Shown one piece after another: positions 22,941 to 34,742 of a stretch of DNA of 64,000 nucleotides. A model generated the notes under the pieces. The model worked only from the letters and a program-made list of their open reading frames with translations. It made no database searches and was not told the origin of the DNA. Every line of letters begins with the position of its first letter. The first letter of the stretch is position 1. The position numbers and the translations under genes are program-made. This DNA is from Diphasiastrum complanatum (lineage: Eukaryota > Streptophyta > Lycopodiopsida > Lycopodiales > Lycopodiaceae), in the NCBI GenBank assembly GCA_029204225.1, contig CM055102.1, positions 48,084,870 to 48,148,869 on the forward strand, in the 5' to 3' direction.

Positions 22941-23695
22941 TTTAGCCCTCGATTTGACGAAAAGACACGAAGCAAAACTGTTCGTGAACATCCTGATTAA
23001 AAGACACGAATGCGAAATGTTTGCAAAAGAAAAATATTCGTGATACTATAGGAGAAAGTCAGACGACACAAAAGTCAAACAACTCGAAGCGACACAAAAA
23101 TCTCTGTGACACCTTTTTGAATCCTTAGGTATTCTAAGATATACCCAGTCATCGTAAGCAGGATCCACAGAGATCCAAGAAGTCCGCTAGTAAGCGAGAT
23201 GTTGCTCGTGAGAGAACACTATTTTCTCTCACGCCAATGCATTGTATGGATTTGTCATATAGCGCTCGAAATCAAGAGGATCAATAGATGATATTGTAGC
23301 TATTACGCACATATCACTCTCAATTTTGTCTGACTTGAATGAATTACTGTCTGCTATCGCTTGTGTATCTCATTTACTTGTTTTATCAATTCCGCACACT
23401 GGTTCAGTTTTGTTGAATGTTGTATTAATCTATAATGTAGATCAACAATGTCTATCTACTTTCTGGAGGATTGTAGGAATGATATAGCAGGTAGTGACCA
23501 ACAATCATATCTGAAATCCATCCGAATTCATTTCGTTCGCAATTAAATTGATTTCGCTTCAACAATGTCAATATCAGTGTTTGTTCAAGTTTCGCTTCGC
23601 TTCGCTTCATTTCGTCCAGTTTCGTTTCATTTTGTTACTGAGTCTAATTGATATTTGCAATCTGCATTCCATTGTTCAATGTTTTTTTCGCATCA
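22921..23695 (+). repeat. Copia C 5' LTR, centrally deleted
   Basis: Matches 25451-26435 in two blocks. Where this copy has a few tens of bases (around 23116-23155), the 3' LTR has about 265 (25676-25940), so this copy is deleted for the middle of U3. Near its end it has a run of TTCGC-type pentamers (23590-23632). Confidence 0.85.
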
Positions 23696-23696
23696 G

Positions 23697-23709
23697 TGGT
23701 ATCAGAGCC
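23697..23709 (+). other. Copia C primer-binding site
   Basis: TGGTATCAGAGCC one base after the LTR end, complementary to initiator-Met tRNA. Confidence 0.9.
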
Positions 23710-23807
23710 ACCCTGTCATAGTCTGACATAGCCGCAAAGCTATCAGATCCAGGAGGCTAAGCATTCAAACAAAGAACCATCAACAAGTGAGAACACAGTT
23801 CACAGTA

Positions 23808-25440
23808 ATGGCTTCAATAAGAAGCATACAATCCAAGATCTGTACAATCCTCGATTCATCATGATCTAACTTCCTAGCATGAAAGGTTAAGACCTCGTTG
23901 ATACTAAAGCGAGAAGGATTATTCCCTTGGGTAGATGGCACCGAGGGATGGAATCCATGAGGAAAAATCAGGTATGGACGTTGCAGCCATTATCAGATAA
24001 GCGAAAGACTGTAAAATACAAATGGGTATACAAGCTAAAGTATGGACCGAATGGAGATATTTCTAAGTATAAAGCAAGACTTATAGCGAAGGGATTTTCT
24101 CATAGATATGGTATTGACTATGTTGAAACCTTCGCTCTCATCGTGAAACATTCGTCCCTACGCTTATTGTTTGCATATGCAGCTGCTTATAATCTCAGGT
24201 ATCACATCGTGGACAAAAAGACAACGTTCTTGCATGGTGAGCTAGATGAGGAATTCTACATGATCAACCTCCAGGCTACATTTTGAACTCACTTCCTACT
24301 TATGCATGCAGAATGCATAGGAGTATCTATGGTGTGAAGGATTCAGCGCGACAAAGGTATAAGAAAAAATATCAAGCCTTGAAATCCTTAGATTTCAAGG
24401 CACTAATGGCTGATTCCAATGTGTATGTAGGAATTACAGATGGGAAGATCATCATTGTAGTTGTGTATGTAGACGACACTCTGATACTCTGCAAAAGTGA
24501 GGCTTATTGCTGAAGTAAAGAATGATATCTCGAAACATTTTAAGATTGTAGATCTGGGAGAAGCCAGGTGTTACCTTGGCTTACAGATTGACAGGGACTA
24601 TGAGGGAGGTAAATTGTATCTTCATTAGTCCAGATATACCCAAAAAATCCTAGAAGATTTTGAGATGCTGAATTGCAAAGGAGTGAATACTCCAATGCTT
24701 GCAAGAACAGTACTGACGAACGAAAATTGTTCGAGTACTGAAGAAGAAAGAGAATTGATGCAGCTTACACCTTACAGGAAGCTGATAGGATCATTGATGT
24801 ACCTTGCAGATAACACACGTCCTGACATTGCTTATGCAATGTTTTTGATGAGCCAATTATGTACAAATCCAGGCTCGACTCATTGGAAGATTGCAAAACA
24901 AATTTTGCAATATCTTCAATTAACAAAAGATTTTGATTTGTGTTATTGTCATGATGCAAGGTTCCAGATGCTTTCCTACAGTGATGCTAGCTGGGCATCT
25001 CTAAGGATGACTCCAATAGTGTCTCAAGAGGTTGCACCATCGCATCAGGAGCAGCAATTCTCTAGGTCAGCAAGAAACAGACCATTGTGGCTCAATCATC
25101 CTACGAAACAGAGCATGTTGCAGTAGCAAAGATGGCCAATAAAGTCATTTGGCTCAAACAGTTCCTTGAAGAACTGGGCAAAATGAGAAATGAACCTCTG
25201 GTTTTGCAGATGGACAACACATCTGCAATACATCTGACAAAAGACCCTATGTTTCACTCAAGGACGAAACACATTGCAATCAAGTACCACTTGATAAGAG
25301 ATCCGATTGGAAAGAAGATGTTGTAGACTACTTTCATTGGAACGAAGGAGATGGTTACTGACATTTTCACAAAGGCCTTAGAAAAAGGTCTGTTCGAGAA
25401 ATGGAGGAGTAGTCTTAGAGTCATCAAGCTACCACGCTTT
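23808..25440 (+). pseudogene. Copia C gag-start / RT / RNase H fusion remnant
   Basis: A short gag N-terminus (MASI..., from 23808) runs directly into RT: KYKWVYKLKYGPNGDISKYK, ETFALIVKHSSLRLLF and TTFLHGELDEEFYM. After several frameshifts the VYVDDTLI active-site box appears near 24462-24485. Then DLGEARCYLGLQI, PYRKLIGSLMYLADNTRPDI and the RNase H part (SYSDASWA, ALHLTK-type HLTKDPMFHSRTKHI) to about 25420. Stops at 24283, 24511 and others. It retains the RT-RNase H module and termini but no gag body or integrase, so any mobility would depend on other elements. Confidence 0.85.
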
Positions 25441-25450
25441 GAGAGGGAGC

Positions 25451-26435
25451 TGAAGAAACAAAACGTTTCTGTTTCCAAAGCTTTGCTAACTTTCAAGCTT
25501 TAGTTTGATGAAAAGACATGAAGCGAAAATGTTTGTGAACATCTTGACAAAAAGACACGAATGAGAAATGTTCACGAAAGAAAAATCTTCGTGATACTAT
25601 AGGAGAAAGTCAGAGACGACGTGAAAGTCAAACGACTCGAAGCAACACGAAAATCTTCATGACACCTTTTTGACCTTCACGCTCCAAAGGATTAGGAAGA
25701 TCATGCAAGTACCATGAAGTACAAAGACCCTGATCTGATATGATGATGTCAGCAAAAGAGCGTTAGAACGTGCCTAACCCACCTCTCTTGTAATCCATGA
25801 TTAGTTATAGATTGTTTAGTCTCTCTAGTCAGATATGCTACTTTGAATGTATGCAATTACTAGATGTATAAGATACATACAGTAGCATATAGAAAACATA
25901 CAGAATAGAAGTCAGCTTGTGAGCGAGACAATTTTGTAAGCAGGATCCACAGAGATCCAAGAAGTCCGCTAGTAAGCGAGACATTACTCATGAGAGAACA
26001 CTATTTTCTCTCACGCCAATACGTTGTGTGGATCTGTCATACAGCACTCAAAATCAAGAGGATCAATAGATGATGATGTAGCTATTACGCACATATCACT
26101 CTCAATGTTGTCTGATCTTGAATGAATTATTGTCTGCTATCACTTGTGTATCTCATTTACTTGTTTTATCAATTTCGCACACTGGTTTAGTTTTGTCGAA
26201 TGGTGTCTATCTACTTTTTGGAGGATTGTAGGAATGATATAGCAGGCAGTGACCAGCAATCATTTCTAAAATCCATTTAAACTCATTTTGTTCGCGATTA
26301 ATTTGATTTCGCTTCAACAATATCAATATCAGTGCTTGTTCAAGTTTCGCTTTGCTTCGCTTTGTTCTGTCCAGTTTTGTTTTGTTTCGTTATTTATTTG
26401 TTTGCATTCCATCGTTCAATGTTTTTTTCGCATCA
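25451..26435 (+). repeat. Copia C 3' LTR
   Basis: Starts TGAAGAAACAAAACG after the polypurine tract and ends TTTTTCGCATCA. The first 220 bp contain repeated AAAAGACACGAA-like units. Confidence 0.85.
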
Positions 26436-27337
26436 GTCAACACCTGATCTCGACCAGTGGAAAGCAGCCATGGATACAAAATTCAATTCTCTGATTGAGA
26501 ATTAAATGTGGACTGTAACTGAGCTGTCAAAGGATCGAAATCTGATCCCATACAAGTGGTTGCTCAAAGTGAAGTATGATGCTGAAGGAAAAATGAATCG
26601 ATACAGAGCCAAATTGGTAGCCAAAGGCTTCTCCCAAAATCCAAATATGGACTATTCAGAAACCTTCAGTCATGTGGTAAAGCATGTTTCAATTCGTTTA
26701 CTTCTTTCCTATGCAGCTACAGTCGACCTTGAAGTTCACCAAACGGACGTCCAAACTGCATTCTTGAATGGCACCATTGAAGAGCAGATCTACATGTCCC
26801 AGCCAAAAGGATATGAGCTAAAGGGTAAGGAGCACCTAATGTGTAAAATTCACAAAGTTTTGTAGGTTTGAAATAGTCTCCAAGAGTCTGGTTTCAAAAA
26901 ATAAATACATTTCTAATTGAGAATGGTTTTATTCCAAACTCGGCAGACTCAAATGTTTATTTTAAGTCTGTATCGAATTCCTTCATAATCATCACTCTTT
27001 ATGTTGATGACATGTTACTGTTTAGTAACAATTTAAATTTTTTGAAAAATACAAAATGCTGATTAGCACTGGAATACAAGATGACAGATATGGGTCATGC
27101 TCACTACTATCTCGGAATTCAGATTTTTCGAATTCGACCCAACGGGCATATTTTCATTAGCCACCAGAGATACCTCACCAATGTGCTGAAGAAATATGGA
27201 ATGGCCGAGTGCAAACCAAGCCACTTCCCACTTGACCCTGGTTTGAAGCTATCAAAGGAGCAATGTCCAAAATCCGAGTCAGAGAAGGAGGAAATAAAGT
27301 TGTATCTATTTCACTCCATAATCGGTTCATTGATGCA
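26436..27337 (+). pseudogene. Copia B reverse transcriptase (5' part)
   Basis: Starts inside pol at LDQWKAAMDTKFNSL, then YKWLLKVKYDAEGKMNRYRA, MDYSETFSHVVKHVSIRLLL, DVQTAFLNGTIEEQIYM, the active-site box LYVDDMLLFSNN near 26998-27033, and DMGHAHYYLGIQIFR...GSLMHVM. Stops and frameshifts occur at 26503, 26863 and about 27060. It is interrupted at 27338 by a small LTR element, and its RNase H continues at 29460. Confidence 0.85.
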
Positions 27338-27863
27338 TGTTATGCTCCGACCTTGTGCCATGTGCTCCATGTAATTAGCCCGTGAGCTTACTAATGAATT
27401 GCCAAATATGGCCATGGAGCTAAAGTAGACTGGAGTTAGTCATTAGGACAGTTAATAAGGTGGTTCGAACAATCTCGTTATATTGTGAATAGCGGACTTG
27501 TAATAATGGTTGTAAGGCCCAAATTAGCCAAATAAGGCCCCAAACTTATAGTGGAGGCACAAATGACCACTATAAATAGCTGAGGTAGTGCTAAATTTTG
27601 GGGCAGCTTTCTTGATGAAGAAAGTGGCTCATGTGCCTAAAATCACATGAGAGCTATGATCATGCTCTAGAATCAGGCCCCTATCTTGTGAATGATCAAT
27701 AATCATGAATAAAGATACCTTACTTTGCCTAATTTGGTGAAGTTTTGCTACTTTCAGCTATCTTCTTGATTTTTGACTAGTTTCTTGATTTCTTGCATTT
27801 CCATTGTAATTTGATGCTTAATGAATGGATTGGATGTTTGAGTGCTAAGGTTGGTACATGAAA
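27338..27863 (+). repeat. Element D 5' LTR
   Basis: The last 260 bp match 29241-29459, apart from about 40 bp absent from the second copy that lie between CTTGATTT direct repeats. The last bases before the primer-binding site are altered (CATGAAA instead of CATGACA). Confidence 0.7.
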
Positions 27864-28551
27864 ATTTTGGTATCAGAGCATTAGATCCTTTCCCCATCAG
27901 ATTTGGTGGATTTTGTTAAATTTGGTTGAGTTTTTTGTTCCAGTTTTCTTGTTTTTTTCAATTTTCAGCAAGATTTGATTCAATTTAACCATTTAATCTT
28001 CATTGTTTGTGTGATTTCTTATTGTAGATCAATATATCTTTTGTTTAGCTTCTTGGAGCTGCTGAGATTTTCTGATTGTGAGCTATAATGGCCAAGTTAT
28101 GGCCATTTTTGTGTTTTTATTTCAATTTTAGTTAGTGACAGTTTTTGCAGTCTGTTTTTCCTCCATTTTGACTGGAATTTTGGCCGAATTTCGTGACTGT
28201 AATTAATAGGATTGTAGATCTCTGTCTTAGCTTGAATTTGAGCCAATTTGCAGCCAATTTGGTTGAAAATGGGGAGAGATATGACAATTCTTGTGAAGGA
28301 GGTCTAATTCTAATTTTGGTGAAAGATTTGGGAGAGAAGCACTTCAATCTTTCATTTTTGATGTTTGGTTCTTTGTTAAAAAAAATTCAGTTTCCTCATT
28401 TTGAAGGTTCACCAGAATCACTTTAAGAAAAAAATTGACCTAACCCTACCTTAGCCCAGCCCTCACCATACCTTCGCCAATTAGATTAGGAATGAGAAGT
28501 GCAGAAAAAACAGAAAAATACGCTGCCAAACTTTTCTTATCCTAAATGTAA

Positions 28552-28592
28552 TGTAAAACCTAAACCTAACCCTAAACCTAAACCTAACCCCC
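28552..28592. repeat. Telomere-like CCTAAACC/CCTAACC array
   Basis: Degenerate mix of CCTAAAC and CCTAACC units inside element D. Not a telomere. Confidence 0.7.
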
Positions 28593-28664
28593 TCTTCTCT
28601 CCTGGTGCCCTGTAACCCTATGCCTACAACTCCTCATCACGCGACACCTCCCTCTCTCTTAGTC

Positions 28665-28668
<4 letters not shown>

Positions 28669-28700
<32 letters not shown>
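28669..28700. repeat. (CT)n microsatellite
   Basis: About 16 CT units in the pyrimidine-rich block of element D. Confidence 0.95.
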
Positions 28701-28703
<3 letters not shown>

Positions 28704-29459
28704 CCAACTCTCTCTTCCTTCGCCTACTCTGCACTCTGTCCGCGCCCACTTCACGCGCTCTTCAAAACAAGAGAGGAATATTCCAGAATCAGTCCCGGAT
28801 TCCATCTTCCTGCGCCTGTTCCGTGCGCCTGCGCCTCTCTGCGGCCGCAAATTTTTCTCACGGTCTCATAATTTTTTCCTCACGGCGCCCATCGGCCACC
28901 CCCATCTCTCGCACGTTCTCTCTCCTAGCGACGCTTCCCTCCACGGCCTAACCCCAGCCCGGGCCCCTTCTTCCTCGGGATCCCTCCGCTCTCTCTCTTC
29001 TCTATTCTCCCTGTCCCAGTCCGCGCAAGCAGCTTCAAGCGCCTCCTCCCATCTTCGGAATATTCCAAAAATGTCCTCCTCCAGCGCCCTGTCTGTGCTC
29101 GCGTTTTTACATCAAAAAAATTTACCGCCAAATTTAAAGATTTTTTACGACTTCTTTCTTCCAGGTCCAATATTTTGAAGAAGTCAAATTCTTTTGATAT
29201 AGGGCCCTTTCTTAAGTTGGTTAAATTACTTTTTGCTTTTCGTTCTTTCCATGAAAAAAGTGGTTCATGTGCCTAAAATCACATGAGAGCTATGATCATG
29301 CTCTAGAATCAGGCCCCTATCTTGTGAATGATCAATAATCATGAATAAAGATACCTTACTTTGCCTGATTTGGTGAAGTCTTGATTTCTTGCATTTCCAT
29401 TGTAATTTGATGTTTAATGAATGGATTAGATGTTTGAATGCTAAGGTTGGCACATGACA

Positions 29460-30080
29460 CCTTGTTTACTCAATCAGCTCTCTCAACCAATTTCTTTCAA
29501 ATCCAGGTCCAGTCCATTGGAAGACTCTCATGAAAGTCACGAAGTATGTCCAAGCTACAAAACACCTCAGTATTTGAAATCGAGGCAACCAATCTGCCAA
29601 CATTTTAGAGGGCTACACAGATGCAGATTGGGCAGGAGATATCAACACAAGAAAATTAACCTCTAGATTTGTGTTCTTGTTCAATCAAGGTCCAATTTTA
29701 TGGAATAGCTGGAAGATCTCAGTAGCATTATCCTCCACAGAATCGGAATAAATAGTTGTCACAAATGCTACCAAGGAGACAATTTGGCTGAGGAATCTGC
29801 TTGCAGATATCGAAATTATCCAGTCACATCCAACAACCCTCTACTATGACAATCAAAGTGCCATTGCACTATCTTTGAATCCAAGATTCCACTTCCGAAG
29901 TAAGCATATCGAAATTCGATATCACTATCTTAGAGAGAAAGTGCAAAACAAAGAAATTTTTTTGGTTTACTGCAGGATAGAGTTATAGGGAACAGATTAA
30001 TTCACCAAGGCTCTAACAAAGGAGCATCATCTAAGATTCAACAATTTGTTAAATCTGAAAATCGAAATTTTTCAAGATTC
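29460..30080 (+). pseudogene. Copia B RNase H (3' part)
   Basis: Continuation of the copia split by element D: LLNQLSQ, then in another frame NPGPVHWKTLMKVTKYVQ, GYTDADWAGDINTRKLTS (first RNase H Asp), SSTESE, YYDNQSAIAL, HFRSKHIEIRYHYLRE and FTKALTKEHHLRF. This is the normal end of a copia polyprotein. Stops and frameshifts are present. The polypurine tract CAAGGGGGAG (30085-30094) follows. Confidence 0.85.
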
Positions 30081-30094
30081 ACATCAAGGGGGAG

Positions 30095-30397
30095 TGTTGG
30101 AATTCAATGCTCAATTTCATCAAGTAATGAGCATCCTAAAATTTATTTATACTTAGTCTAAAAAACACAAAAAACAGGGAAGAATTTTCAATGTACTGAT
30201 TATCTGACTTTCAATCATCAAGAAAGATCTACTGGGGTTAGCGATTTGATCATGTAATTAATTTGAGACATTACTTAGTTTGTAGTAGTTGTCATTTTGA
30301 CAAGCAAGCTATCAACGAACTCAACTGAAGTATGGTCACTGCGCCTTCTGATTTGCGCCCAGCTTCACGCCCTTGTACTCAGTTTTTGATGATTATC
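30095..30397 (+). mobile_element. Copia B 3' LTR, truncated by L
   Basis: Starts TGTTGGAATTCAATGC directly after the polypurine tract and runs about 300 bp, to the left target duplication (TTATC, 30393-30397) of element L. The rest of the LTR would be expected on the far side of L, which now appears to be the inverted flank ending at 56143. Confidence 0.75.
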
Positions 30398-31588
30398 TGT
30401 AGCGCAGGCATCCCAAAGGGAGCCGGGAACCACGACTTAGCTTCCTAGCCTTCAACTCTTGTCATCCAAACCCACTTGACATACAAGCAGCCAACTCGCC
30501 AACAACGATCAGACTTAACCAACTTCAAGTTCCGAAAACCAACATTGAGATCCAACTTGGCGCCATGCCAGATCGGGGGTCCCGATGTGGGTGACTTCCC
30601 TCCAAGCAAGCCGCCCGACATACATCAAACTTAACCAACTCGAAGCTTCGTTACAAACGAGTAACATCCATTCCAAGCAAGCGGTCTGACTTACATCAGA
30701 CTTAACCAATTGAAAGCTTCGTCACGAGCGCTGGAAGCCAACATGGCGCCACGCCAGACTGGACACCCATAAACAAGTAACATCCACCCAAGCAAGCCAT
30801 CCAACTCAGCCGACAGCGTAGAGCCCGTTCTCCAAGAGCTTAACCCATTCACGTTCATGCAAGGAACACTCATAACCACAAGTCGCGACAGATATGGAAA
30901 CAACCAGTTCCTGGACCAAATGGTCCTGACAGCATACCGCTGGCGCCACGGACCGAATGGTCCCGATGGCATACCGCTGGCGTCCCGGGATACGACCCTC
31001 AGCTATGTGCCAAGTTAAAAATTTTGAAAGCGGCCTTACAACTGGCGCTTTTACCGAACACTGAAACCCAGCAGGTAATTAGAGTCAGTTTGAGGAAAAT
31101 CCCACTTTATTGATAAATCTGAGAAGGTTACATTTCAAGTGTGTGACCGACCCTAGTCTCTGGGGCGCTAGCATGCCAAGGCGAGAGCCAGGACAACATT
31201 CCAGCAAGGGAGGCTGAGACTTGGTTGGAGCTCGCCCTGAGTCGCAACCCGCACTCCCCTGTAGTATTGGTGTGATTCGGCACCCCCCCTCATACCAAGC
31301 ACTCTACCCAAGCTGGTAAAGCACATTTTTCTCTCTCTAGGATTTTCTCTATCTAGAAAGTCATTTTCTCTCTCTAGATTTTATTGATCCTCAGGCTTCC
31401 TTTAATCATGCCTAGATCGTGTGAGGTGATTGCACATCGATCTGAGCTCTCTAGACTCCGCTAGAACCGATCAAAGATTTTCAGCCATAGGAACTTGGCG
31501 CCGGCCGGATTCTGGTAACAGTGGCGTCGGGGACATAGCTGGCGCCGATGGCGCCGGAAGTAAAGCTTGTAAAGGTAGCTTTACAACA
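30398..31588 (-). repeat. L 3' LTR, complete (1191 bp)
   Basis: On the minus strand it begins TGTTGTAAAGC and ends CTGCGCTACA. It carries a GGCGCC-rich segment (three perfect copies in about 31495-31560), CT-rich CTCTCTAG repeats near 31325-31380, and an AATAAA signal in TTTATCAATAAAGTGGG near 31105-31120. At the site where other L copies have insertions (GTGTGTGACCGACC, near 31140) this copy is uninterrupted, giving the empty-site sequence. Confidence 0.9.
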
Positions 31589-32296
31589 TCCACCCCACCT
31601 TTATAAAATCTGTTGTCCTCATCAGATGTCAGATTAAAGTAAAGGTGTCTCCCAATTAAAATAACTATACATTTAAGCTACTTGGCACAGTACTCAATTT
31701 ACTGGCCACTTTTTATTAACATTGAAGCTGGCACACCACAAGTCGGAGGCTCAGCTCTTTGTACTGAAAAATTACATAACTTGAAAATATATCTTTGTCT
31801 GGGAAAAGCGTAGATTTGATATCGCTTTCGTAAAAAGAACCTTATTAACTGGTGACAGAGGCCTTTCTTTGAAATGTTCGCCCCTGTCGCTTCTGACTTT
31901 CGACTTTGGAACTCCTTTGAGCTCCTGATTTGTCCTTGATGCACTTTGTGTTGAGCTCCCTGAGCTCCAGATTTGTTCAGTTTCGCACAGGTATCAAGGC
32001 TCCCTGAGCCGAAGGATTTATCGTTTGATTGCCCACTTTATGGTCCACTCCGTGCCTTGTTGCTTCTGCACCTTGATTTCTCTCCTTGTCCCAGCCTGAT
32101 CTTGATACTTTCCTTGTCCCAGCCTAATCTTGATACTTTTCCATCTTGGCTCTTTAAGGTAGGCAAAGATTGAGTACTCCGCAATGCACCTCTCACTTAG
32201 CTTGAAGTAGCTCTTTGAATCAGCCCAAATGTAACCATTGACCTCGTTGAAAGCCAAAGGGTCGCACCAGTTTGATCCGCATTCGAACTAACTCTT
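31589..32296 (-). other. L interior, 3' side
   Basis: No coding content that I can support. The first 190 bp next to the LTR resemble the sequence next to the M 3' LTR (36402-36590), for example GGAAAAG(C/T)GTAGAT followed by a CGTAAAA segment. TTGTCCCAGCCT(G/A)ATCTTGATACTTT occurs twice in succession at about 32085-32138. Confidence 0.65.
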
Positions 32297-32997
32297 TGTG
32301 AAGAATTGCCAAAAATTGGCAAATCTAGCTTGATCAAAAACCATGTAGAATAGTGTAAATTGTGTACACAAGTGGGTCCCACACATGTGAGGCCATGATG
32401 CCACATGGGAAACCCATCCTAATGTAGGTTAGGTCAAGTCAAGAGAGTTGGTCATGTCTATTTGGTGGTCATCCCTACTTTATAGGACCTACACCTAAGT
32501 TTAAGGTGAAAAGTTGACCAACTAGCTACCTGCCAAGCATAACTCTAGGAAATAGACTAGGGTTTCATTTTAGGTCAAGGAGAGTGAGTTAAATTCCTTA
32601 TTACATGCTGGAAATCCACCTAACTTCAAGAAGGAAGTCGAATTTGCTATGTATTCCCTCTCTCCATAGTGAGAAGATAGAAAATTTTTGGAGCTCATTG
32701 GCAATCTCAAGCTAGTTCACTATGTACATTGAGTTTTTGTGATCCAAATGAAACCAAATCAATTTCTACTTGTTTCTCAGGTTGAAGGCCGTACTACAGC
32801 CTGTAGTACACACGTGTGGGCTTGGATTTCAATGTTGATCAATGCTTTTGATTGTTAATGCTTGTTGTTTGTCAAACTGCCAATCTAGATCAACTTTTTT
32901 GTGTCTAGTTTTTTGATAGATTGTTAAGCAAGCATCCAATCACTCTTGTGGATCTTTTGTAGATCCATTTATGGTCCTAAAGTAGAGTACTTTCACA
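32297..32997 (+). repeat. Solo LTR related to E1, inside L
   Basis: About 701 bp, starting TGTGAAGAATTGCCAAAA and ending GTACTTTCACA, with CCCACACATGTGAGG near 32369 and GTACACACGTGTGGGC near 32807. The length and order of motifs match the E1 LTRs. No primer-binding site or partner follows. A clear target duplication is not visible (ACTCTT on the left, AACTT on the right). Confidence 0.7.
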
Positions 32998-34727
32998 ACT
33001 TCGCGTTTGTTTGAAGCACCATGTCCGTCGCGCAAAACTTGACTTTCACAATTCCATCACTGGTTAGTTGCCTCACAGTCAAAACAAGAAGTGTACATCG
33101 AGCTTGGCTTCAAGTAGCTCTCTTTGAATCAGAAACATGCACCCAGAGTTTGCACTAATCCGATCTCAACGCGAACTGTCCCTTAGCGTCCGTTCGAAAT
33201 ACCAAGTCTCTCATGCAAGACTCAACTTTCATAGTTCCTTCATTGATCAGCTGCCTTACACGTAATACAAGCCAGCGTACTCATATGTTTCCTCATCATT
33301 GCTGGTCCAGAGAAAGCCTATAACAAACTTTCCTTTCCACAACAAAAATTTGTCAACTTATTAGGTCCAAAGTTCGCCAGTCTCCTCGTGTGAGTATGAC
33401 TAGGTCACCTTGAATTTGCCCCCATTTTGATCAACTTTCATTCAAAATTTGCCCCAAGAGAGAGGTGTGTGTGATAGTTCCCCTCCACTTAATAAATCAG
33501 CTGATCGGACTTAGAGTAGAGTCCTGCGGACAAAAAGCCTTTCCAACACTTTGCTTCCCATCTGCTAGGATTATGGCTCGATCCAACTTGTTGCCAATCT
33601 CTGAAGAGGATCCTAGTCTTTTCCCCTTTGAAACTAACCCAAGAAACAGGCTAGCCATCCATCCTTTGCAAACATTGAGTCATTTCGTTGTCGTTCACGT
33701 GCGAGTACTTGAACTGCAAATCCGCCGCACAGATTCTGGATATCGCCCATGCTCAGTGAGTTTCAATACCGAAGGTGGCCGTCCCAAAATGAAGACCAAC
33801 TGCTCCATAGAAGATCTCCCCTGAAATGGACCTTTCCAACTTTTGACTTCCTGCTTGCGTCTGGTGGGCGTTGTCGCAAATGAAACTAACCCAAGAAACA
33901 GGCTAGCCATCCATCCTTTGCAAACATTGAGTCGTTTCGTTGCCATTCACGTGCGAGTACTTGAACTGCAAATCCGTCCCACAGATTCTGTAGTCCTCTT
34001 TGTTTGATGGTATCAGCCTTCAAAAGAAAAGGTTCCTTCTCGAGCCATCAGCTCCTTGTATCACAAGCAATCATGCAAACCAGGCAAAGCACGAAAACTA
34101 AGACTCACCACGAATACGTACAAGTAAGACACTCAGGCAGGTTTACTAACAAGTAACAAAGACAAGGTCCCCCTTTGAGATGGTCCGGCCAACGGACCTT
34201 TGCCTGGCCGCGCCCATACAAATCGATCACGGAATCAGCCCACATAGGACATCCCTCCAACTATTTGTGCTTTCACCATTAAGCAGCACATTGCCTCAGT
34301 CACGCCCCACCACTTTTTGGTCGATAGCCCTTATAGCTAAACGATCGGTAGCTATCCCGCACCGGCAGCTAACCACCCGTGCTTTACACCCGAATTCGAG
34401 CAGCATCTCTGTATCAATGGTTAACCCGTACATTTCAAATATGTCGCCCCGCACCCCACAAGGTACAGACCGTGCTTTCACCTCCCTAGGCAACACTTTG
34501 TCTCATCCGTCCTATGTGCAGACAGCGCCAGGCCCGAACCGCGAGAACTGACCGTGCTTACACCTCAAGGGCAGCACCTTGACTCATCAAGTCCCCCGTT
34601 CTGCCGACCACCCCGACCTTGGACGCACCCGTGCTTACATTGTGGGTAGCACCTTGCACAACAGTTGTCTTGATGAACCCCAAACCGTGGCCATTTCCGT
34701 GAGATCCGCATAGCTGACCGGCCAGTC
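32998..34727 (-). other. L interior, leader side, repeat modules
   Basis: Non-coding. Modules recur: 33629-33737 and 33881-33989 are near-identical (about 109 bp, offset 252). Related wording recurs at about 33035-33130 and 33225-33260 (TTCATCACTGG.../TTCATTGATCAG... with CTGCCT). The part next to the primer-binding site (34180-34727) is the leader shared with M. On its own strand it contains GTGCT...AGCAC hairpins, for example 34554-34577 and 34631-34652. Confidence 0.7.
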
Positions 34728-34740
34728 GGCTCTGATACCA
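34728..34740 (-). other. L primer-binding site
   Basis: GGCTCTGATACCA on the plus strand, i.e. TGGTATCAGAGCC on the minus strand, two bases beyond the LTR end. Confidence 0.9.
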
Positions 34741-34742
34741 CA

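Larger units (their letters stand above)
22921..26435 (+). mobile_element. Internally deleted copia element ('C')
   Basis: The 5' LTR ends CGCATCA at 23695, followed by a primer-binding site TGGTATCAGAGCC (23697-23709). The 3' LTR spans 25451-26435, preceded by the polypurine tract TTGAGAGGGAGC. The interior is only 1.75 kb: a gag start at about 23808 is fused directly to RT at about 23920, so capsid, protease and integrase are deleted. It sits between two different copia fragments. The 5' LTR lacks the first 20-25 bp and about 230 bp of its middle compared with the 3' LTR. Confidence 0.85.
27338..29459 (+). mobile_element. Small non-autonomous LTR element ('D') with CT-rich interior
   Basis: A 5' LTR (27338-about 27863) starts TGTTATGCTCCGACC. 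The primer-binding site TGGTATCAGAGC is at 27868-27879. A truncated second LTR (about 29241-29459) ends GGCACATGACA, nearly the inverted complement of the LTR start. The interior of about 1.4 kb has no retroelement gene. It carries telomere-like/CCTAACC-type sequence, a CT microsatellite and a GC-rich pyrimidine-rich block (28600-29100) resembling a plant promoter/5' UTR. The insertion splits copia B between RT and RNase H. No target duplication is evident at either possible boundary. Confidence 0.7.

Noticed and set aside
22914-26440. GTCAA as target duplication of copia C
   Set aside because: GTCAA occurs at 22914-22918 and at 26436-26440, but the two flanks belong to different, non-contiguous copia fragments and the 5' LTR start is missing, so the match is probably chance.
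33465-33824. 119-codon ORF in the L interior
   Set aside because: It spans one copy of a non-coding duplicated module; the second copy (33881-33989) does not keep the frame.
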